Assembly (NCBI GenBank): GCA_016929135.1
Contig: JAFGJK010000157.1
Span: 1-49,698, forward strand
Reading direction: 5' to 3'
Source: Spirochaetota bacterium
Lineage (GTDB): Bacteria > Spirochaetota > UBA4802 > UBA5550
Length of the DNA stretch: 49,698 nucleotides
Position numbers and translations under genes: made by a program. Shown piece by piece: positions 1 to 10,600 of the stretch. Below the pieces are notes generated by a model. It was given only the letters and a program-made list of their open reading frames with translations. It did no database searches and was not told the DNA's origin. Within the stretch, counting starts at the first letter, position 1, and each line of letters begins with the position of its first letter.

Positions 1-384
1 GGGATTGGTGCGGGCCACGAACATCACCCTGTCGCGCGGCACCGTCAACTCCCTGGGGCTGTAGAGCTCCCTCCGGACCGTGTAGTTGTTCTGGTCCTCA
101 TCCACCACGTACCCCTCCAGGACCGAGCCGGTGGTGAGGCGGATGTAGACCTTTCCCATGTAGAGCTTCGTGTAGAGGATCCTCATTATATTGGACCGCT
201 CCACCCGGACTATGGCCCCCTTGGCGTCCCGCACCGAGATGGCGGCGGCATCGTCGCGCACGATGGTCCCCTGCACGATGCTCCCGTCCTTGCGGAATAC
301 GTATTCCGGGTGCGCCCCCCTCGAGGGCCACAGCAGCGCGACCGCCGCCGTCAGAATCACCGCAGTTTTCCCGTATGAACTCAT
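1..384 (-). CDS. Secreted protein of unknown function, 3' end outside the window
   Basis: An open frame of 128 codons reads without a stop from ATG at 384 to the window edge, with a G-rich ribosome site just upstream. It starts with a short basic and then hydrophobic stretch (residues 1-23, ending near SRGAHPEY) that looks like a signal peptide. The mature part reads as short beta-strand-like repeats (RKDGSIVQGTIVRDD, then LTTGSVLEGYVVDED), the kind of small sheet domain seen in periplasmic or outer-membrane accessory proteins. I recognise no named family and assign no function. The gene lies downstream of the AraC gene at 594-1079 on the same strand, about 210 bp away. Confidence 0.7.
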   Translation of the reverse strand, partial: MSSYGKTAVILTAAVALLWPSRGAHPEYVFRKDGSIVQGTIVRDDAAAISVRDAKGAIVRVERSNIMRILYTKLYMGKVYIRLTTGSVLEGYVVDEDQNNYTVRRELYSPRELTVPRDRVMFVARTNP

Positions 385-407
385 GGTCCCCCCGCTGCCT
401 CAGCGTG

Positions 408-421
408 CGTCACCCGTGACG
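408..421. promoter_or_regulatory. Perfect inverted repeat upstream of the secreted-protein gene
   Basis: CGTCAC and GTGACG face each other across two bases, 24 bp upstream of the ATG at 384. An A/T run (427-433) adjoins it. It could be an operator for the gene at 384. Two bases is too small a loop for an RNA hairpin without opening the stem, so a protein-binding site is the likelier reading. Confidence 0.3.
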
Positions 422-593
422 TTCCCATTTTTTCACTTCGTCCCCTATTCTGTATCGTTTCGGAAAGGAATCTGTCACCCCCCTGGAGGAGCACCGATAT
501 TCATTACTTCCAACCCTGCCCCGGTCCGGGCGCATCGGCCGTTCCGGTCAGCCTCGATACGCCGGCACCCGTACCGGCTGCATAGGTGGCAGC

Positions 594-1079
594 TCATGGT
601 TCCGGTATCCGTATTTTATAGCAGACAACGTCTTTTCCTGTCTCGTCATTTGCAGACATCTCCACCTGTCTCATTTCCCTCTTCCGAGACATCCTCCGGT
701 ACTCCATGGGGCGCATCTCCATGACCCTGCAGAAGGCCCGGTTGAAGGTGCGCAGGTTCTCGAAGCCCGCCATACCGGAGATGTGGATCACCCGCTCATC
801 GCAGCCGGCCAGGTATTCCGCCGCCTTCAACACCCGCAGGCGGTTCAGATACTCCCGGATCTCCATACCGGTACAGCGCTTGAATATCTTGCCCAGGTAA
901 TCCCGGTTGAGCCCCAGCTCACGGGCAAGGGAGACACGGGAGATCTCTGCGGCGCAATCACCGTGGAGCAGCATCACGGCCCGGTGCACGTGGACCAGGG
1001 GGGGCGACGGCGCCCCCTGGCCCGGGGTGCGGGCCAGCTGCAGGAGACGCTCGAATTTCTCGGACACCACGGGCTTCAC
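594..1079 (-). CDS. AraC-family DNA-binding protein, HTH domain only
   Basis: A 161-residue protein starting at GTG. Residues about 45-135 are a double helix-turn-helix of the AraC/XylS type: first HTH around SLARELGLNRDYLGKIFKR, second around ISGMAGFENLRTFNRAF, then the usual PMEYRR end. The N-terminal sensor or dimerisation domain of most AraC proteins is absent. An in-frame stop lies only a few codons upstream, so it has not simply been missed. Spirochaete relatives often carry this HTH at the end of a large membrane sensor, so this may be a stand-alone or detached output domain. It is clearly paralogous to the protein at 1882-2376. It probably regulates transcription; targets are unknown. 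Confidence 0.85.
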   Translation of the reverse strand: MKPVVSEKFERLLQLARTPGQGAPSPPLVHVHRAVMLLHGDCAAEISRVSLARELGLNRDYLGKIFKRCTGMEIREYLNRLRVLKAAEYLAGCDERVIHISGMAGFENLRTFNRAFCRVMEMRPMEYRRMSRKREMRQVEMSANDETGKDVVCYKIRIPEP

Positions 1080-1127
1080 CGGCAGCCCCCCGTTCCTGAA
1101 CCGTCCCTATGGCGAATCACGATCGCC

Positions 1128-1725
1128 TCACTTCTGTCCGACACACACCACATACAGAGATTCTGTGCATATCCATGTCCCACCATAAATCCAGTTCGTA
1201 TCTGTCTTGGACGTTAATCCCCCATTACCCCAGTCACCGGAGTCGTTGCTTGTATACTGAACACAGGTATCCGCCGACAGGGATCCGTCAGATTCGGAAC
1301 CGCTCCACCAGACATTATCAGTATCGCTGATACCCACGGATCGAAGCGTTGCATCGATGCTCCCGTCGAGGAGATCGGCCCAGTCATCGACGATCTTGCT
1401 CGTTCCATGCGGTCCGTATATGGGTACTCCTGTGGGAATCCGGTAATTTGCCGGCATGTCCCGTATCTCGTCACTGGCGTTGACCGACAGTATCGCGTGC
1501 ACGTTGCTGAGCCCGGCCGGCCTGTTCGAAGAATTCGCACAAATACCGTCCGCACCGCTCCGCCCTCCCAGATTTCCTTCATGCGTCCCCGCCTCGTAAC
1601 TGTATATTCGGCAGCAGCATGAGCGAATTGTCGCCACCGCCGTCGCAGCAGTTGGTCAGCGCGATGATTCCCGATACGAGCACGAGAGCGCTTACAATAC
1701 AAATCGTTCGTGTTGCAGTACGCAT
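1128..1725 (-). pseudogene. Frameshifted DUF1554-like (C-type-lectin-fold) lipoprotein
   Basis: Two frames together make one recognisable lipoprotein. Frame A starts at ATG 1725 behind a good AGGAGGG ribosome site and encodes a lipoprotein signal peptide (IVSALVLVSGIIALTNCC) and an acidic/Gly linker, then stops at 1579. Frame B is open to 1128 and carries the domain: EGNLGGRSGADGIC, DDWADLLDGSID, WWSGSESDGS, a Gly-rich loop, a W/C pair and a final LYVVCVGQ. That order of W-G-S, Cys and terminal aromatic-Cys resembles the DUF1554 domain of leptospiral lipoproteins. The frames overlap between about 1579 and 1640, so a one-base change there breaks the gene. No homopolymer marks the spot. It may be a true pseudogene, a phase-variable gene or an assembly error. 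Confidence 0.7.
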
Positions 1726-1881
1726 AAATACCCTCCTGTAAATTTCCGTGTGGCATCGATCAGCCATGCCTCAAACCATCCGGGATGCCTCGATCCTCCC
1801 CTGCGTGAGAGGTGTACCTGTTGTGCACTCTCTTCCTGATAACTTTGTTGAGCCGGAAACGGTCAACAGACACTGAAAACA

Positions 1882-2376
1882 TCACCCCTCCTCGTTTTCA
1901 TTCATTTGTGCCATCTCCAGACATCCCACGCCATCGCTCTCCCCGGCCGCTACGTTCTCATGAACTCTCCTTGATCGGACCGTGTAGCGGTATTCCAGCG
2001 GCGGCAGGCCCATGATGCGCCTGAAGCAGCGGTAAAAGCTCCTGACGCTGGCGAACCCGACGTCCAGGGCGATTCGCATGATCTCCCCGTCGCCGCCGTC
2101 CCCCGACAGGATCAGTTCCACCGCCCTGGCGATCCGCACCCTGTTCATGTACTCCCGGATGTTCCTTCCGGTGCAGGCCTTGAAGAGCTTTCCCAGGTAA
2201 TCCGGGTGGAGCCCCAGCTCACGGGCGAGCGTTCCCCTGGAGACCGCCCTATTCCCCTCGCCGATAAGGGCCATGGCCTTCGCCACGTACTCCAGTGACT
2301 GGCGCCGCTCGTCGCGGCACCGGGCACGCGGAGTATCCATGAGACGGTGCGGTATGCGCGGAACGATCCGATCCAT
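1882..2376 (-). CDS. AraC-family DNA-binding protein, HTH domain only
   Basis: A 164-residue protein from ATG 2376, preceded by GGGGGAGA. It carries the AraC double HTH (TLARELGLHPDYLGKLFKA, then ALDVGFASVRSFYRCFRR) and the PLEYRY end motif. About 45 basic residues precede the HTH, with no recognisable ligand domain. It shares almost the same layout and many residues with the protein at 594-1079, so the two probably arose by duplication, with the broken lipoprotein gene now between them. The C-terminal tail (VRSRRVHENVAAGESDGV) is unlike its paralogue. It is a likely transcription regulator with unknown targets. Confidence 0.85.
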   Translation of the reverse strand: MDRIVPRIPHRLMDTPRARCRDERRQSLEYVAKAMALIGEGNRAVSRGTLARELGLHPDYLGKLFKACTGRNIREYMNRVRIARAVELILSGDGGDGEIMRIALDVGFASVRSFYRCFRRIMGLPPLEYRYTVRSRRVHENVAAGESDGVGCLEMAQMNENEEG

Positions 2377-2392
2377 CACTCTCCCCCTTCCG

Positions 2393-2614
2393 TCACAAGC
2401 TCACGGCACAGGGCGTTACCTGCGGCTTGAACTCCCCTTTATACAAAATGGGAGCTATGAACGCCTGATGACCGCCGAAGTCACTGCTCATTGCGGCACT
2501 GACGCTTTTTACCTCATCATCATCGATGACGATATAGTACCTGTTGTACTGTGCATACGTGGGTGGGTACGGCCCGAATTCCATGAACTTCACGGAGCGA
2601 CCTCTCTCATCCAT
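2393..2614 (-). CDS. Possible small acidic protein (73 aa), unrecognised
   Basis: A short open frame ending 16 bp before the AraC start at 2376, on the same strand. Its translation (NRYYIVIDDDEVKSVSAAM) looks protein-like rather than random, with mixed charged and hydrophobic residues, but matches no family I know. The ribosome site before the first ATG is weak; a GTG seven codons in is an alternative. It could be a small leader gene of the AraC unit or a remnant. Confidence 0.35.
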   Translation of the reverse strand: MDERGRSVKFMEFGPYPPTYAQYNRYYIVIDDDEVKSVSAAMSSDFGGHQAFIAPILYKGEFKPQVTPCAVSL

Positions 2615-3012
2615 TCTCTCTGCAAATGGCCGGCCATTGTCAGATACATGATAAAAGAGCAGAATTCAGGCCAAAATGTAAAAAAAGTTACATTCCTGAG
2701 GAGGGATGACGGATCAGGGTTTTTAGATTGAAAAGTATACTTATAATAAAAAGTGTATTCTTTTATAGTATGATTTGTTTATACAATAATATTGTTTTGA
2801 TCAAATTATGCCCTGTATTATCAATCGAGATATATTCTGGAAGAAGTATTGTTCGCAACGAGCGAATCAAGTTCGCAAATTAAGAAAAAAATGGCCCGGC
2901 AGAGCATCCGCTCCACCTGCCGAGACAGGTAAAATGGTTGATAATTACGATTATAAATATAATATTCCGCCAGAAAGTACAGTCCCAGAAATATATATCC
3001 GGCGGTACCGCG
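2615..3012. other. AT-rich intergenic region before the first hybrid kinase
   Basis: About 400 bp with no supportable gene, and clearly more AT-rich than its surroundings. It separates a minus-strand and a plus-strand gene and so should hold divergent promoters. It contains a perfect palindrome ACAATAATATTGT (2783-2795), a second palindrome TTTGATCAAA (2796-2805) directly next to it, and a candidate promoter at 2720-2747. Confidence 0.6.
2720..2747 (+). promoter_or_regulatory. Candidate sigma-70-type promoter of the first hybrid kinase
   Basis: A perfect -10 TATAAT (2742-2747) lies 16 bp after a weak -35 TTTTTA (2720-2725) in an AT-rich tract. It would give a leader of about 260 nt before ATG 3013, with the two palindromes at 2783-2805 downstream of the start. 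The -35 is poor, so this is tentative. Confidence 0.35.
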
Positions 3013-6000
3013 ATGAGATTCACCGGAGCCATCATCATTCTCTCGTCGGCCTTGTGCCTTTTCGCCCCCGGCGGCGCGTGGTCGGAACCGCTGGTGCTCA
3101 CCGACGATGCGGACCATCATAACCTCCTCCCCTATTCCGAATACCTGGAGGACACAAGCCGCACCATGACGTATGAAGAAGCGTCCTCCCCGACGAACGC
3201 AGGCAAGTATATACGCCTAAAGACCGAGGAACTGAGATTCTCCTTCACGCAATCCGCGTACTGGATCAGGTTCACCCTGGTTAACAGGGGAGCGAGATCC
3301 GGCGATTGGGTGGTGGCGCTGGACAGCTACGGCACCAATTACGTCGATTTCTATTTCAAGAACAGGGACGGCACGACGGGGTCCATAAAAACCGGCGAAT
3401 GGCGCCCCTTTCATACCAGGGGGATAAAAAACAGGTTTTTCGTTTTCAGGTCCCCGCTTGACAGAAATGAAACGAGAACATTCTATCTCCGTCTCGACAA
3501 TGGAGGGAACGTGCTGGGAGTGCCGCTGAGCGTCATGACCATGGAGCGGTACTACACCATGGATCACGACCGTCAGATGTGGCTGGGTATCTATTACGGC
3601 GCGATGATGATCATGATACTCTTCAATCTGGTGCTCTTCGCGTTCCTCCGGGACAGGAATTACCTGTACCTGTCGTTGTTCACCGCATCATGGATCCTCC
3701 TCCAGGGGAAGATCAACGGTATCGCCTTCGAGTACCTCTTCCCGAACTCCATCTCATGGCTGCCCTGGATCGAAAGCAGCCTCGCCGCCTTCGTCGATCT
3801 GTTCGCGACACTTTTCTTAACCGGCTTTCTTGACGTGAAGCGCAGGTATCCCCGCGTGTACCGCTATATACAGATACTGCTCTGCTGTATCGTGCTCCAG
3901 ATGTTCTCACCCTTGCTCTTCGATGTATTGATCGAGAACATCGTGAGCGACGGTGTCATCATCATCTGCGTGGTCACCGCCATAGTGGTTGCGGTGACCA
4001 GCATGGTGGATCGATACAAGCCGGCGAGGTTCTATCTCCTGGCCTGGTCCCTCTTCCTTGTGGGCTCCGTGCTCTTTGTCCTGTCGGACTATGACATTCT
4101 GCCCGAGACCGTCATCACGAGATCCGGCATGCAGTTCGGCTCCATCTTCCTGGTGCTCTTCTTCAACGTGGCGCTGGCGGACCGGTATCGCCTGTTGAAA
4201 CTCCAGAAGGAGGATGCGGAAAAAGCCAACCGTGAGATGACCACGTTTTTCATTAACATGGCCCATGAGATGAAGACACCGCTCACGCTCCTCACCAATT
4301 ACGTGGATCTCTTCATCGAGCAGCAGGGAAGCGGACACGAGATAACAATCATCAAGAGAAACATCGACAAGCTCGCCAGGGACATGACCAACTTTTTTGA
4401 CGTGATGAAGCTGCGGCGGGGATCCATCGTCTACAATCACGACGCCATCACCGACGTGGGGCGGACCGTCTCTCTCATGGTTGACATGTATGACAGCATG
4501 GCCAGGGGCAGAAACATAACGGTCCGCACAACCTGCGGTGAAGGACTGTTCGTGAAGGCCGACCCCGCGGCGATTGAGAGAATGCTCACTAATCTCGTAG
4601 ACAACGCGATGCGCTACAACAGGGAGGGCGGAACCATCGATCTGTCGGCTGACGGCGACGGCGCCGACATACGGCTCGTCGTGAAGGATACCGGTATCGG
4701 CATTGCGCGCGAAGAGCTCCCCTTTATCTTCATGCCCTATTACCAGATCAGTCACGAAAAGAGAAACACGCAGGGAATCGGCATGGGACTGGCGCTGGTG
4801 AAAGAGATCATCGATTCCCTCCCCGCCACAATCGGCATCGACAGCGAGCCCGGACTCGGGACGACGGTCACGGTGAGAATGAAGCGCCATATATTGAAGG
4901 CGGGAGAATCGGCCGCCCGATGGGAGCCCGTGCTCATACCGGACGGCACCCTCCCGCTGCGTTCTCATAGTGACTGCACCGCACCGCAGAAAACCGGCGG
5001 TCACGCAATACTCCTGGTGGAGGACAACGCCGATCTTCTGGAATTAATGCGCAGAAAACTGGGCGCCCGCTATACCGTCTACACCGCCACAGACGGGGTA
5101 CAGGGGCTTGAGGTGCTTGAGAGACGCGGCACGGTGGATGTCATCGTCTCCGATATCATGATGGACGGCATGGACGGGATCCGGTTCTTCCGTACCCTGT
5201 CTTCATCGATTGACTACAGGGACATACCCTTCATCTTCGTCACCGCCAGATCCCGTCATGAGGAAAAGATAGAGGGACTCAAGAGCGGGGCAATCGACTA
5301 CATCTTCAAGCCCTTTTCAATCGAAGAGCTGGTTCATAAAATAGAATCGATTCTTCGATACGGTGAACTGAAAAAGGCCCTGTATGAAAAGGATAAATAC
5401 TCCTCCCTGGGCATGCTCATGGGAGCTGTGGCCCACGAACTGTTCAACCCCCTGAGCGGCATTTCAGGCCCCCTGGCCAACCTGAAGAGGCTTCTGGAAA
5501 AATCAGAACTGACCCTGGACGAAAAGGCCCTCCGCTACATATCCTCCATGGAGAAGAGCATCGAAACGATCTCGGAAATAGTTGCGCGCATACGAAAAAC
5601 CTTCATGGCAGACGAGATAGCGAGGGAGCCCTTCGACCCGGCAGCGGTGATTGACAAAATGATAGAAGCCTTCGGTGAAAAACACAATGGCAGAATTCAT
5701 TTTAAAAGAAGGATCGACGGCGTGAAGTTGATCAACGGAAACCGTGATGCGCTGGAACTCATTCTTTCGAACCTGCTCAGCAATGCCGCGGATGCCATCG
5801 AGGGCTACGGAACAATCACCGTCTCGCTGGGAAGAATGGGCGGTCGGACCCTGCTTTCCGTTTCGGATACCGGCAGGGGAATAACGGCGAACCCCGACGA
5901 ATCGTCGTATGAAGCGACCCCTGTCGAACGGGCAGGAACCGGCAGGCTCGGCACCGGCCTTGACATTGTGAAAAACCTGGCGACAAGGCTCGGATGGAGC

Positions 6001-6060
6001 GTCACCGTGGAATTGGATCGGGAAAAGGGATCGGCGATCAGCGTGATCTTGGACGGTTGA
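3013..6060 (+). CDS. 7TMR-DISM hybrid histidine kinase with two kinase modules
   Basis: A 1015-residue membrane sensor. I start it at ATG 3013 (MRFTGAIIILSS) because a signal peptide follows directly; the open frame extends 25 codons upstream without one. Order: signal peptide; extracellular 7TMR-DISMED2-like domain (to about residue 185); seven membrane helices (about 190-390); HisKA with phospho-His418 (AHEMKTPL); HATPase with N box (LVDNAMRYN) and G boxes (DTGIGI, GIGMGLAL); receiver with Asp714 (VSDIMMDG); a second HisKA with His808 (AHELFNPLSG); and a second HATPase (LLSNAADAIEG, DTGRGI, GTGLDIV). A receiver between two complete kinases is unusual. The response regulator starts 1 bp after the stop, so the two are translationally coupled. 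The ligand is unknown; 7TMR-DISM sensors are thought to bind small molecules such as carbohydrates. Confidence 0.92.
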   Translation: MRFTGAIIILSSALCLFAPGGAWSEPLVLTDDADHHNLLPYSEYLEDTSRTMTYEEASSPTNAGKYIRLKTEELRFSFTQSAYWIRFTLVNRGARSGDWVVALDSYGTNYVDFYFKNRDGTTGSIKTGEWRPFHTRGIKNRFFVFRSPLDRNETRTFYLRLDNGGNVLGVPLSVMTMERYYTMDHDRQMWLGIYYGAMMIMILFNLVLFAFLRDRNYLYLSLFTASWILLQGKINGIAFEYLFPNSISWLPWIESSLAAFVDLFATLFLTGFLDVKRRYPRVYRYIQILLCCIVLQMFSPLLFDVLIENIVSDGVIIICVVTAIVVAVTSMVDRYKPARFYLLAWSLFLVGSVLFVLSDYDILPETVITRSGMQFGSIFLVLFFNVALADRYRLLKLQKEDAEKANREMTTFFINMAHEMKTPLTLLTNYVDLFIEQQGSGHEITIIKRNIDKLARDMTNFFDVMKLRRGSIVYNHDAITDVGRTVSLMVDMYDSMARGRNITVRTTCGEGLFVKADPAAIERMLTNLVDNAMRYNREGGTIDLSADGDGADIRLVVKDTGIGIAREELPFIFMPYYQISHEKRNTQGIGMGLALVKEIIDSLPATIGIDSEPGLGTTVTVRMKRHILKAGESAARWEPVLIPDGTLPLRSHSDCTAPQKTGGHAILLVEDNADLLELMRRKLGARYTVYTATDGVQGLEVLERRGTVDVIVSDIMMDGMDGIRFFRTLSSSIDYRDIPFIFVTARSRHEEKIEGLKSGAIDYIFKPFSIEELVHKIESILRYGELKKALYEKDKYSSLGMLMGAVAHELFNPLSGISGPLANLKRLLEKSELTLDEKALRYISSMEKSIETISEIVARIRKTFMADEIAREPFDPAAVIDKMIEAFGEKHNGRIHFKRRIDGVKLINGNRDALELILSNLLSNAADAIEGYGTITVSLGRMGGRTLLSVSDTGRGITANPDESSYEATPVERAGTGRLGTGLDIVKNLATRLGWSVTVELDREKGSAISVILDG

Positions 6061-6061
6061 T

Positions 6062-7456
6062 ATGGACGATATTCGCATCATGGTGGTGGACGACGAGGAG
6101 ATAATCCTGGAAAGCATACGGGATTATTTAACCGGCTATTCGATCGATACCTTTATCGATCCCATGGCGGCGCGCATCGCCATGAAGGAGAACTACTATG
6201 ATATAATCGTCACCGATTACCGGATGCCGGGAATGAACGGCCTTGATCTGCTGAAGGCAGGGAAGTCCCTCGGCGCCTATTACTACGGCATTCTTCTCAC
6301 CGCATATGCCGACAAGGACCTTCTGGAGGACTTCATCAACCGCAACCTGATCATGCACATACTGGAGAAACCGCTGAACCTCCAAGCGCTCAAACAGGCG
6401 ATAGACGGCGCGATCGAATTGTGCAACAAGGCGATACTCGAAAGGACTCGAATCGAAAAACTTGAAATACTGTGCAGCGAAACGCTCAAGGGGATCGATT
6501 ATCTGAACGACAGAGTGATCGGGCTGAAGGGGGGCCTCAAGGAAACATACAGGAAGGCGCAATTCATAGCCGATACCGACGAGAACGTGCTCATCACCGG
6601 TGAGACGGGCACCGGGAAGGAGGTTATCGCGAGGATGATCCATACATCCGGGTCGAGGCGTGACGGACCCTTCATCAAGATCAATTGCGGCGCCATTCCG
6701 GAAAACCTCATCGAGAGCGAACTCTTCGGTTATATGAAAGGGGCTTTTTCCGGAGCGCACCGCGACAAGCCGGGGAGGATAGAGCTCGCCGATGAAGGGA
6801 CACTCTTTCTCGATGAAATCGGCGAACTGAGCGCCGAGATGCAGACGCGTTTGCTGCAGGTAGTGCAGGAGAAGAGAATCGTCCGCGTGGGCGGCACTAC
6901 GGCGCGCCCGGTGAATTTCCGTCTGATATGCGCGACCAACAGGGATCTTCTCAGCTGTATAAAAGAACGGCGTTTTCGCGAGGACCTGTACTTTCGGATA
7001 GCGACCTTCCCGATCCACGTCCCCCCCCTGAGGGAGAGGAGGGAGGATATCGAGGAGCTCTCGGTATTCCTATTGAATAAATATAAAAAGGAACTGGGAA
7101 GGAGAAATGTCCAGATCAGCCAGAATGCCGTGGAACGGCTCGAACAGTATGCCTGGCCCGGAAACATCAGGGAGATGGAGAATGCATTGAAGCGGGCAGT
7201 CATCCTTCTCCCGCCGGATGATGAAGTCATTACCGAAAGTGCCTTTGACACGCTCTTTTCCGAAAGCGTCTCACCGCCATCGTTGTATGATGACGCGGTA
7301 ACATGCCTGCGTGATATCATTATTCGGGACAAGATCGATATAAAAAAAGTGGAACACGACCTGATCGCCAGCGTGCTGGAAAAATACAACGGCAACATCC
7401 GGGACGCGGTACACAATTCCGGCATTCCGAAAGACAGGTTCTACAGGAACCGATAG
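6062..7456 (+). CDS. Sigma-54-dependent response regulator, NtrC family
   Basis: 464 residues: receiver (VVDDEE, phospho-Asp52 in VTDYRMPG), AAA+ domain with Walker A GETGTGKE near residue 180, Walker B (TLFLDEIGEL) and arginine-finger region, then a Fis-type HTH at the C-terminus. It should activate RNA polymerase-sigma-54 when phosphorylated, most likely by the kinase encoded just upstream. Two oddities: the sigma-54 contact loop reads GAFSGA (about residues 227-232) rather than GAFTGA, and the HTH ends abruptly at DRFYRNR, several residues earlier than in most family members, so the recognition helix is barely complete. Both can still be functional. Confidence 0.93.
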   Translation: MDDIRIMVVDDEEIILESIRDYLTGYSIDTFIDPMAARIAMKENYYDIIVTDYRMPGMNGLDLLKAGKSLGAYYYGILLTAYADKDLLEDFINRNLIMHILEKPLNLQALKQAIDGAIELCNKAILERTRIEKLEILCSETLKGIDYLNDRVIGLKGGLKETYRKAQFIADTDENVLITGETGTGKEVIARMIHTSGSRRDGPFIKINCGAIPENLIESELFGYMKGAFSGAHRDKPGRIELADEGTLFLDEIGELSAEMQTRLLQVVQEKRIVRVGGTTARPVNFRLICATNRDLLSCIKERRFREDLYFRIATFPIHVPPLRERREDIEELSVFLLNKYKKELGRRNVQISQNAVERLEQYAWPGNIREMENALKRAVILLPPDDEVITESAFDTLFSESVSPPSLYDDAVTCLRDIIIRDKIDIKKVEHDLIASVLEKYNGNIRDAVHNSGIPKDRFYRNR

Positions 7457-7601
7457 CCTGGTTAATCCCGGCTTATATGACGATTCGAGGATTGGAAGTG
7501 AAATCATCAAATTCTGATCGTGCAATCCGTTTATTGATCTCCATTCGACATATCGTGTTTACTGGGATTTAAATATACCGTTCGTCAGTGATTTATCCGT
7601 C

Positions 7602-10600
7602 ATGCCACGAAATATCAACTTACTGATAATCCTCATACTAACATTTTTTGGACTCTCACTCAATGGTTGTTACGGCATTAATCAATTATCGGCACAGAAA
7701 GGCGTGTTAGACCTGCGTGAAGCGGATTTTTCCACAACCGGTCCATTGGAGATGAAGGGGGAATGGGAATTCTACTGGTGCAGATTGCTATCACCGGGGG
7801 ATTTTTCCTCCAAGCACAAACCAGAAATGTCAGGGTTCATCACACTCCCCTCCACCTGGAACGGATTCATCGTGAATGGAAGAACGATACACGGAGATGG
7901 ATACGCAACCTACAGGCTGAGAGTTCGAGTTGGCGACCATCCCGGTCTTCGTCTGGCCATAAAAATACCGGACCTCTTGACCGCATACGATCTCTGGGTG
8001 AACGGCATTCTTGTGGCATCCAACGGAAAAGTAGGCACGAGCCGCAATTCGATGACTCCACAGATAAAACCTCAAATCGTCGTATTGCCGTCTCGATTGA
8101 ACGATATTGATATCATCCTGAGGGTATCTAATTTTTTTCACAGGTACGGTGGTGCGGAGAAAGCCCTTCTCATAGGAACGGAACGCCAGATCATAAAGAC
8201 GAGAGAGCTTCTTCTTTCATTTGAAATGTTTCTGTTCGGGGCAATTCTTGTCTTGTCAGTCTACTATCTATGGCTTTACTTATTACGCAAGGAAGAGAGA
8301 TCATTTCTATTCTTCAGTCTCTTCTGTTTATTCGCGTCGATTCGGCTGATAACCACCGGCGAACACTTTATCATTTTGATTTTTCCTGATATCCCATGGC
8401 AGGTGGTCTATAAACTCGGCTACATAAGCATATACCTTGCCATCCCTGCAATGGCGATGTTCCTCAAATTTCTCTACCCTTCCCAATTTTCAAGGATCGC
8501 TCTTCGCATTATACAGATCTCCTGCAGCTCCATGGCTATCATTGTGGCAACTGCGCCGGCACGTATATATACTTGGACACTCGAAGCGTTCGAAATTATC
8601 ACGGTAGCGACATGCATATACACGATCTACATCTTGATTATTTCCATGTTAAAAAAAATTCGGGGCACGACAATTATCCTTGTAGGTTTTATCGCACTCT
8701 TCTCGACCGGATTGAACGATATTTTATACTCAGCGTACATTCTTCCGACCATGAATCTCTTTCCCTTTGGGCTCTTCATATTCGTTCTATCCCATTCGTT
8801 TTTATTATCAAAACGATACTCCACCGCCTTTAACGAAGTTGAATCACTCTCAGAAAAGCTACAGGATCTTACGGAAAACCTTGAGATGAAAGTTCACGAA
8901 AGGACCAGAGCGCTCGATGAGGCAAATATAAAATTGAATAAATCCGATCAACAGAAAACATATTTCTTTACCAACCTCTCGCATGAAATCAAGACTCCAT
9001 TGACCCTCATTCTTAATTATATGAACAAGTATACGGAAAAACACGGTGTGACCCCCGAGATCACAATAATCAACAAGAATATCAACAAGCTCCTTTCGGA
9101 CATGATCAATCTTTTTGACGTGCTCAAATTCGAACGCGGAATGATCGTCTACAATCATGACAGTCTTGTCGATCTGTCCGATAGTATCGAACAAAAATCA
9201 GAACTCTATAAAAGTTATGCCTCCAGCAGGGATATTAATATCACTTTCGAAATCGAGAAATCCATCATTATAAAGGCTGACCCCTTCGCCGTCGAACGCA
9301 TCATTAACAACGTTCTTGATAACGCCATACGATACAACAATAATGGAGGCTCCGTCGGCATATCATTGAAATCAGAAAATGACAGGGCATCGTTAACGAT
9401 ATGCGATACAGGGGTTGGCATTCAGAGCGACAGAATACAGAACATTTTCGAGCCCTATTATCAGATACCTCATGAGAAACGAAACTTAGAGGGGATTGGC
9501 ATGGGTCTCTCTATCGTACGAAGCATCGTGGATTCACTGCAGGGTACGATCGATATGAAAAGCGAGCCCGGTATGGGGACGGAATTGACTATCATTTTCA
9601 ATACGCATAACCTTAAAACCGGAGACATCATATCAAAGGAATACCAGTCATGCATGCCGATCGGCCTGACAACTGCATCGGACGGTTCATTTGATGAATC
9701 GAAGCCGATCGACAAGAGTGTCACTATTCTTATTGTTGAGGACAATGCTGATCTCATGAATCTGATGCACAATAATCTTAATGAGAGATACAATGTATAC
9801 TGCGCCCTCAACGGAAAAGATGCTATTGCAAAAATCGATCACATGCCAATTCCGGACGTAATAATATCCGATATAATGATGGACGAAATGAACGGTGTTC
9901 AGTTCTTCGAAGCCATCAAGAAAAGAGATAACTGCGCAGATATTCCATTCATATTTATCACGGCAAAAACTGACCTCAAATTGAAAGTTGACCTTCTAAA
10001 AAAAGGTGCATTTGATTATCTTTATAAACCATTCGTGATCGAGGAGATGATCTCCAAAATTGACTCCATTATAAATTATAACGACCTTCGGAAAAAGATG
10101 TACGAAAAGGACAAGTTCACATCCTTGGGAATGCTGATGGGAGGGATATCACACGAAATATTCAATCCCTTAAGCGGAATCAACGGTCCACTGGCAAATC
10201 TGAAGAAGCACGTGATGGCAACCGATCTGGGTAACAATTCCAAGGTAATGAATTATTTCGAACACATTGAACAGAGTACCAAGAAAATAGAAAGGATAAT
10301 TAACAGTATACGGACCTTATATGGAACCGGAGATATCGAAACGGGAAGGATAGACATTGCAAGTATCGTATCAAACAGTATCGAAAAGCTGAGGAAATAC
10401 ACCACGGAGCGTATTCACTATGTTCTCGACCTCCCCGATCAAATCTTGGTGACCGGGAATGCCGAAGCATCCTCAATCGTCTTTGACAACCTGCTCTCCA
10501 ATGCGGTTGACGCTATTGAGGGAACCGGAACGATTACCGTATCACTCAGAGACGATATGGGTTCACGAATTCTGGAAGTATCTGACACGGGCACAGGAAT

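Noticed and set aside
3907..5004. 365-codon minus-strand frame inside the first hybrid kinase
   Set aside because: It overlaps the kinase and membrane domains fully and has no family-like sequence.
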